Shown here piece by piece: positions 59,463 through 64,000 of a stretch of DNA of 64,000 nt. Each line of letters begins with the position of its first letter. Position 1 is the stretch's first letter. The position numbers and the translations under genes are program-made. The DNA comes from VBOC01 sp964512655 (lineage in GTDB: Bacteria > Bacteroidota > Ignavibacteria > UBA10030 > SZUA-254): contig CAZEJT010000002.1 of the NCBI GenBank assembly GCA_964512655.1, positions 434,001 to 498,000 of the forward strand, read 5' to 3'. Below the pieces are notes generated by a model that was not told the origin of the DNA, searched no databases, and saw only the letters and a program-made list of their open reading frames with translations.

Positions 59463-59482
59463 GCGGGAGTAATTCAGCGGTA
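59463..59482 (+). pseudogene. 5' end of a tRNA-Gly gene, truncated after A21
   Basis: The bases GCGGGAGTAATTCAGCGGTA carry the tRNA-Gly acceptor strand (GCGGGAG), U8, the D-stem 5' strand (ATTC), A14, G18-G19 and A21. The D-stem 3' strand (expected GAAT) and everything after it are missing; the next bases (CTAGCTTAAGG) start an AT-rich sequence with no tRNA fold. The promoter is intact. This marks the left end of the integrated island or an assembly join. Confidence 0.65.
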
Positions 59483-59556
59483 CTAGCTTAAGGAGAATAT
59501 AAGAGAAAAGAAGAGAAAGAAAAACCAACAAATATAACTGCTTCTCAAGAATTTCG

Positions 59557-59589
59557 AGGTAACCACGTTCATCATGGTTACCTTTTTTT
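59557..59589 (+). terminator. Intrinsic terminator before the recombinase gene
   Basis: Stem AGGTAACCA (59557-59565) with TGGTTACCT (59575-59583), nine-base loop CGTTCATCA, then T7. It would stop transcripts started at the tRNA promoter before they reach the recombinase. Confidence 0.8.
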
Positions 59590-59608
59590 GTTTATTGTTT
59601 CAGAGTTT

Positions 59609-59629
59609 TTGTTGCACAGTTGTTGCACA
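59609..59629 (+). repeat. Two direct repeats TTGTTGCACA, 11 bp apart
   Basis: Copies at 59609-59618 and 59620-59629, about one helical turn apart, 42 bp before the recombinase start. Candidate arm-type binding sites for the recombinase. Confidence 0.5.
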
Positions 59630-59670
59630 TTTTTCACTATACGTTTTCACAACATTCTTGGAGAAGCATC

Positions 59671-60744
59671 ATGAGCGTAAAATTAAGAAAACGAAAACTC
59701 CCCAGCGGAAAGACGAGTCTATATCTAGACATTTACTATAATGGTCACCGTAAATACGAAGCCCTCAAACTGGGCCTCAATGGCAACAGATTCCTAAATC
59801 GAGAAACGCTTAAGATTGCAGAGGCAATCCGAGCAAAAAGAGAGCTCGATATGCAAACCACGATGCATGGGCTAACTTCGACTTTGAATCTGAAGGAGAG
59901 CTTTGTAGTCTATCTCAGAAAGCTTGCTGAAAAGAGCATCTCACCGAGGACAAAACAATCCTGGCTCAACGCTATAAATCACCTCACAAAGTTTGCTGGG
60001 GAGAATATCTTGTTTGGGGATCTAACAAGAGACTTCTTTGAGGATTATAAACTGTATCTGTTAAAGGAAGTAAGTCAGAACTCTGCGCACAAGTATTTCA
60101 TGACAATAAAATGCGGGATTAATCACGCATTGAAGAACAACGTAATCACTTACAACCCCATAAGCTTTATCACGATCAAGAAACGAGAAACACTTCCAAA
60201 ATTTCTAACGCTAGAGGAAATCCAAGAATTAGCAGCCACACCGTGTGGAAACGAAACAGTAAAATTAGCTTTTCTGTTCTCTTGTTTTACAGGCCTACGG
60301 TACTCTGATGTACTTGATCTAACATGGCACAAGATCAGAAACGACCACTTAGAATTTCTTCAAAGAAAGACTAACCACTTTGAGAATATTCCTCTTTCGA
60401 AACAGGCATTGAACCTTCTCCAGCAGGTAAAGAAGACTCCGAGGAGCACCAAGATTTCCAAGGATTTTCCAAACGAAACTGTGTTTTTCATGCCCCGGCA
60501 ATCTACTACCCATAAATTAATCACTCGCTGGGCAAGTGCGGCAGGCCTAAACAAGAAAATCTCATTCCACTGTGCGAGACACTCCTTTGCTACCCTATCC
60601 TTGACCTTTGGAAATGACCTCTATACGACATCGAAGCTGCTCGGGCATAGAGACCTGCGAACGACAGAAATTTACGCTAGGGTCATTGACGAGAAGAAGA
60701 AAATGGCCGTCGCAAAGCTCCCCGAAATCGAATTATCTACTTAG
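59671..60744 (+). CDS. Tyrosine-type site-specific recombinase/integrase
   Basis: 357 residues from ATG 59671, with GGAG seven nt upstream; the ATG at 59620 lacks an SD. An N-terminal arm-binding region (KLPSGKTSLYLDIYYNGHRKYEAL) as in Bacteroidetes integrases, a SAM-like core-binding domain, and a catalytic domain with Arg210 (FTGLRYSDV), Lys233, His300-x-x-Arg303 (HCARHSFATL), His326 (LLGHRDL) and nucleophile Tyr335 (TTEIYARV). All six catalytic positions are present, so it is probably active. First gene of the island, next to the tRNA remnant. Confidence 0.93.
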   Translation: MSVKLRKRKLPSGKTSLYLDIYYNGHRKYEALKLGLNGNRFLNRETLKIAEAIRAKRELDMQTTMHGLTSTLNLKESFVVYLRKLAEKSISPRTKQSWLNAINHLTKFAGENILFGDLTRDFFEDYKLYLLKEVSQNSAHKYFMTIKCGINHALKNNVITYNPISFITIKKRETLPKFLTLEEIQELAATPCGNETVKLAFLFSCFTGLRYSDVLDLTWHKIRNDHLEFLQRKTNHFENIPLSKQALNLLQQVKKTPRSTKISKDFPNETVFFMPRQSTTHKLITRWASAAGLNKKISFHCARHSFATLSLTFGNDLYTTSKLLGHRDLRTTEIYARVIDEKKKMAVAKLPEIELST

Positions 60745-60829
60745 AACAGCTATATCGCAGTACACTAGTCCAAAGGACAACTTTAGAGAGTAATTACTTA
60801 AATCAAGAAGTCTTTTCTGAGGAGTTAAC

Positions 60830-60904
60830 ATGAACCCTTTCCTGCTTCGCCCTCCCCAAGATGGAACAAGAACACAATCCTCTACCATCAGAACTATCTC
60901 TTAA
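60830..60904 (+). CDS. Short leader ORF with strong SD
   Basis: ATG 60830 is preceded by GAGGAGTTAAC, the best SD in the island, and encodes only 24 residues (MNPFLLRPPQDGTRTQSS...) before TAA. It overlaps the start of the next gene (ATG 60861) in the +1 frame. It could be a translational-coupling leader, or the true N-terminus of the next gene if there is a frameshift between the two. Not in any family. Confidence 0.4.
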   Translation: MNPFLLRPPQDGTRTQSSTIRTIS

Positions 60905-61382
60905 TACTTACTATCTCAGCAAGTACCTTGAATCCTATCATTCACGAAATAATTCAGCGTTAAACCCCCAGCCGGACGACAAAGCCTCCCTCGATCCCCA
61001 AGACTTGATTCAGTCCTCTCTGCGAGATAAGATTGCATCCGTGAGAGGGTTGCTCGTGTTGCTGTTGTCCGACGTCGAGCGCACCAAATCTCTCGAAACT
61101 TCCCTGCTCTCTTACCTCGATCAAAACATCATTAAGGTTGAAAACCATTTGCTTGAAATAGACTTTTGGCAGAATCACAACTTGCACAAAGACGTAATGC
61201 AATTGAGAGCACAGATGCAGCAACAACTCTTTCAGCTTGAGCAGGAAAAAGTCAGAATTCAGGTCCAGATCAACAACCAAATGCTCCAATTATCGAAGGA
61301 TGCTCGTTCACTAAAGAAAGAACTCGATGATCTTGAAGCAAAATCCTCACTATTCAAAAACCAAGATGGACGATCTCTATAA
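60861..61382 (+). CDS. Coiled-coil protein upstream of the HerA-nuclease gene
   Basis: 173 residues. The first 60 are polar and Pro/Asn-rich; from about residue 62 it is predicted helical with heptad-like Leu/Gln spacing (LRAQMQQQLFQLEQEKVRIQ; LQLSKDARSLKKELDDLEAK), a coiled coil. There is no SD at its ATG and no known domain. Its 3' end overlaps the start of the HerA-like gene, so the two are translationally coupled and probably interact. Confidence 0.65.
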   Translation: MEQEHNPLPSELSLNTYYLSKYLESYHSRNNSALNPQPDDKASLDPQDLIQSSLRDKIASVRGLLVLLLSDVERTKSLETSLLSYLDQNIIKVENHLLEIDFWQNHNLHKDVMQLRAQMQQQLFQLEQEKVRIQVQINNQMLQLSKDARSLKKELDDLEAKSSLFKNQDGRSL

Positions 61383-63309
61383 GTATCTCAAACCTGTATT
61401 AGGAGAATCTGCAGATCTCCTCGCCTTAGAGCGAGAATTAAGAATTAGAAAGGGGCAGGTGTTGCTTCAATCCCCGAGCAAGGAACAGGCCCAGGGTGAG
61501 ATCACCATAGGAAAGGTGTTATCCGGAAACGCAGAGCTTTTCGACTTCGGCATTTCAAAGGACGAGCTCACTAATCATTGTCTAATCGCCGGCAGGACTG
61601 GAGCAGGCAAGACAAACACTTCGTTCCAGATTATCAAAAGCCTTGTTGAGCACAAGATCCCTTTTATGATATTTGATTGGAAAAAGACGCACAGAAATCT
61701 TCTAAGCATTTTCCCTAATATGAAAGTCTTTACCGTCGGGAGAAGTATTAGGCCTTTCTACTTTAACCCACTAATTCCTCCTAGGGCGACGAGCGCAAAA
61801 AATTGGGCACTGAGTTTGAGCCAAATCTGGGAAGCTTCCTCATTGTTAGGCCCTGGTGCATCTCATTTGCTATTGAAAGCTTTTGATTACTTGTACAACA
61901 GTTTTGGAGTTTATGAAAACCCTGAGACAGAAACCTATCCAACGATGCATGATTTACTCTCATATCTGGAAACGCTCGACATTAAAAAATTCAGAGAAGC
62001 TCAATGGTTGTCTAGCGCGAAGAGGGCTGTTCAAAGCATATGCTTTGGAGATCAAGGGCAAGCTCTGAAAGTGAGAAATAAATCCTCTATCCAGAATTTG
62101 GAGAGTCTTCTGAATCAGAATATTATCCTTGAGCTTGAGACCTTAACACATTCTGGAAAGATATTTTTCATTTACTCATTGCTTCTGTGGTTACACCATT
62201 ATAACCTCAACAGTATCGAGAGAGGCAAACTAAAGAGAGCACTTATTATCGAGGAATGCCATCATCTACTTTCCAAGCAATTTCATCAAATCACCTCTAC
62301 CGAGGACGTTCTTGAAAACTTGCTTCGCGAGTCAAGGGAGTTTGGAACCGCTTTCGTAATGTTATTCCAAACAGTGAGTAATATACCAAACACCGCTCTC
62401 TCGAATATTCATACAATAATCTGCCATAATCTTGTACACGACCAAGACATTAATGCAATGGCTGGTGTGTTATTATTGGACCAAAAGGAGAAACGGTATA
62501 TCTCGCAGCTTCAGGTAGGACAAGCTATCGTGAAATTGCAGAGCAGATATACCAGACCTTTTCTTATGAATGTCCCCATTTTCAATATCAGGAGGGATAG
62601 AATTCTTACGGACTTAGAAATGAAGGGTCAGAAAAGTAGCGATTCTTCATTTTCATCAGATCATATTTCCTCTACTGGAAAAACAGAGAGCGATTCTGGC
62701 TCTTCTTTTCAAGGTATTAATAGTGAGGATGTCGCTTTTCTTTTATCCATTGTCAAAAGACCATTTCTATCAACCTCGGAAAGGTACAAGGCACTAAACT
62801 TTTACATCGAGAAAGGCAATGCAATCAAGAGGAAATTACTTGGGTTAAATTTATTATCAGAACTTCAAATACAGATTTCCAACCAAAAACTGATCAAAAT
62901 TTGTGTCTTAACCGAGCAAGGCAAGATTCTCCTAAAGAGCCAGGGTTATTCGCCAAAATATGAAATTGATTCAAAGGGGGGAATCGAGCACGCCTTCTGG
63001 ATTGATTTCATCTCAAAACTCCTACGAGAAAAACACTACAACGTTAAGTTAGAGGACAGAGGTGTAGATATTGTTGCGGAGAGAGCGGGGAGCGTGATTG
63101 CTATTGAGGTTGAGACAGGGAACAGTTACCCTACAAAGAATATACTAAAGTGTATTCAGCTGAATTTCTCTAAAATAATTTCTGTCGCAACAAATCAAGA
63201 GACTTACGCGATCGTTAAACGCTTTGTGGCACACTTCAACTTGCAAGAAAGAGTGACTGTGGTTCTTGCAAAGGATTTCTCCCATGTGTTTCAAGACTTC
63301 AAGTTATGA
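61327..63309 (+). CDS. HerA-type ATPase fused to a PD-(D/E)XK-like nuclease domain
   Basis: 660 residues (or 647 from ATG 61366). A HerA/FtsK-like ATPase shows Walker A AGRTGAGKTNTS (about 88-99), MIFDWKKTH (114-122), Walker B ALIIEECHH (305-313) and SREFGTAFVMLFQTVSNIP, the sensor region of HerA-family ATPases. After a Ser-rich linker, the C-terminal about 105 residues carry RGVDIVAERAGSVIAIEVETG with Asp581, Glu594 and Glu596, a PD-(D/E)XK-like core (second acidic pair ExE), followed by KIISVATN. Related ATPase-nuclease fusions are known from archaeal plasmids. The upstream coiled-coil protein overlaps the start. Likely acts on DNA in defence or element maintenance. Confidence 0.78.
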   Translation: MILKQNPHYSKTKMDDLYKYLKPVLGESADLLALERELRIRKGQVLLQSPSKEQAQGEITIGKVLSGNAELFDFGISKDELTNHCLIAGRTGAGKTNTSFQIIKSLVEHKIPFMIFDWKKTHRNLLSIFPNMKVFTVGRSIRPFYFNPLIPPRATSAKNWALSLSQIWEASSLLGPGASHLLLKAFDYLYNSFGVYENPETETYPTMHDLLSYLETLDIKKFREAQWLSSAKRAVQSICFGDQGQALKVRNKSSIQNLESLLNQNIILELETLTHSGKIFFIYSLLLWLHHYNLNSIERGKLKRALIIEECHHLLSKQFHQITSTEDVLENLLRESREFGTAFVMLFQTVSNIPNTALSNIHTIICHNLVHDQDINAMAGVLLLDQKEKRYISQLQVGQAIVKLQSRYTRPFLMNVPIFNIRRDRILTDLEMKGQKSSDSSFSSDHISSTGKTESDSGSSFQGINSEDVAFLLSIVKRPFLSTSERYKALNFYIEKGNAIKRKLLGLNLLSELQIQISNQKLIKICVLTEQGKILLKSQGYSPKYEIDSKGGIEHAFWIDFISKLLREKHYNVKLEDRGVDIVAERAGSVIAIEVETGNSYPTKNILKCIQLNFSKIISVATNQETYAIVKRFVAHFNLQERVTVVLAKDFSHVFQDFKL

Positions 63310-63472
63310 TCAGTCATCCGAGCCTATCGAGCCCAGCGGCAAAGAATTGTAACCGGCGAAGGGATTTACATACGCAAAAATGACATCCGAACTCCAGACT
63401 TAGATCATCTAATTATCGGCAACGATTGTTAGTACTTATCTCCAGACCGTAATAGGCTTATGACCATCCTCT

Positions 63473-63874
63473 TCAGATCCTTTCGATTTCCAATGTCTCG
63501 GTCGGCCCATCCAACTTGACGATTAAGCTCCGCATTAAGTCAACACCGATCAAAGCGTAGCTTTCATATGAATTCATCACCCGAGCATAAAACTTGCCTA
63601 ACCCATCGATGCTTATTACCGCAGAATACACTGCCTCTTTACTACTGCCCTTATACCCGTGGGTCACTTTGTGATCTGCCCACTCTAAACGCAAATCTCT
63701 GATTATTTCGGCAGGTATGAGACTAAGGCTGGATCCGGAATCGACAATGGCTTTGAGCGGAATTATTTCCTCTCGTATCCCAGCTGGACTTGAAACGCCG
63801 ATGTCGATGATTGGCATGGGCACGGATAAGTCTACGTGATCGATTCTCCTCCCATACCCCCTGCTTATCTTCAT
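63473..63874 (-). CDS. Retropepsin-like aspartic protease
   Basis: 133 residues of clan AA type: active-site loop AIVDSGSSLSLIP (Asp-Ser-Gly), then the second structural motif ALIGVDLMRSLIVKLDG, as in bacterial single-lobe retropepsin homologues, which work as dimers. There is no signal or membrane segment, so it is cytoplasmic. The ATG overlaps the stop of the partial upstream gene (ATGA), so they form a pair. Function is unknown; retroviral origin is not implied. Confidence 0.75.
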   Translation of the reverse strand: MKISRGYGRRIDHVDLSVPMPIIDIGVSSPAGIREEIIPLKAIVDSGSSLSLIPAEIIRDLRLEWADHKVTHGYKGSSKEAVYSAVISIDGLGKFYARVMNSYESYALIGVDLMRSLIVKLDGPTETLEIERI

Positions 63875-64000
63875 TTGTTTTCAATGACTACGGAAGGTGC
63901 TAGGTAGTCCCCTTCGCCACGCTGAACGAATGGCATGTAAATAGTCTTGTATCCATACTTTCCGTAAACCCTATCTGCAAGATAAGAGAAGTCCTCATCT
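63871..64000 (-). CDS. C-terminal end of an unidentified protein (partial)
   Basis: The last 42 codons of a minus-strand gene (ending YMPFVQRGEGDYLAPSVVIENK), with a stop overlapping the start of the retropepsin-like gene. No family can be named from this part. Confidence 0.6.
   Translation of the reverse strand, partial: DEDFSYLADRVYGKYGYKTIYMPFVQRGEGDYLAPSVVIENK

Larger units (their letters stand above)
59483..64000. mobile_element. Left part of an integrated AT-rich genomic island
   Basis: Composition changes sharply to AT-rich at the tRNA break. The first gene is a tyrosine recombinase, and all following genes differ in codon usage from the rest of the window. No repeats of families A, B or C occur inside it. 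The right end lies outside the window. Confidence 0.7.

Noticed and set aside
59463..59536. Complete tRNA-Gly gene at the island edge
   Set aside because: After A21 there is no matching D-stem strand, anticodon arm, T arm or acceptor 3' strand in the following 60 bases.

Overview
The window looks like the chromosome of a Bacteroidota/Chlorobi-group bacterium, most like the Ignavibacteria side. The signs are a type IX-style C-terminal sorting domain (NYPNPFNP motif, 53257-56151), TonB receptors with N-terminal carboxypeptidase-regulatory domains, two DUF5916 outer-membrane proteins, an Hc1 histone-like protein, and menaquinone-type UbiE/MenG. Recognisable promoters are TTGNNN-17-TATNNT type rather than the TTTG/TAnnTTTG type of Bacteroidia. 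I estimated composition by eye: the first 59.4 kb is clearly GC-rich and the last 4.5 kb clearly AT-rich. No taxonomic marker (rRNA, complete tRNA) is present, so the assignment is an inference.

Layout. 1-13.7 kb: surface-glycan locus. A plus-strand glycosyltransferase converges on minus-strand rmlD, an epimerase and rmlC. Upstream of those lies a long minus-strand run: a GtrB-like GT2 with a Gln/Pro-rich N-terminus, GT9, a YfhO-type membrane protein, a small exported protein, a TPR membrane protein, GT4, wecB and GT2. Together they suggest assembly and lipid-linked transfer of a rhamnose- and ManNAc-type polymer. 13.8-17.4 kb: M19 dipeptidase, Hc1-like protein, a deoxyhypusine-synthase-like protein and an SDR. 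17.5-22.7 kb: a tight operon of a Fur-family regulator, an FTR1 iron permease fused to a DUF2318 domain, a porin, an FMN-binding protein, a 4-TM protein and ApbE. It reads as an iron-regulated, flavin-dependent extracytoplasmic redox and iron-import system.

22.9-37.4 kb: SufT-like protein, a lipoprotein overlapping a TonB receptor, radical SAM protein, YchF, an odd HisKA-only/HTH-receiver pair, an S24-type repressor with a consensus promoter and operator, NDH-2, a second TonB receptor and unknown exported proteins. 37.6-49.4 kb: DUF6600 protein, DUF5916 + TlpA-like pair, an ECF sigma/anti-sigma/HEAT operon and a second DUF5916 protein. 49.4-59.4 kb: UbiE, RlmD, an exported propeller protein, a lone receiver, a VCBS/ASPIC-UnbV type IX cargo, a NarL-type regulator with a short-propeller sensor kinase, and a DUF1579 protein.

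59.46-64.0 kb: a promoter and the first 20 nt of a tRNA-Gly gene, cut off exactly after A21, followed by an AT-rich island. The island carries a tyrosine recombinase, a coiled-coil protein, a HerA-type ATPase fused to a PD-(D/E)XK-like nuclease domain, and a retropepsin-like protease. The island is the best candidate for an undescribed system, with the Fur-FTR1-FMN-ApbE operon next.

Three families of short palindromic intergenic repeats (A: GTAGCCGCGGG-CTTTAG-CCCGCG; B: ACTGGTGTCACGG...; C: CGTTCCGCCGC...) are scattered from 3.4 to 50.3 kb and absent from the island.
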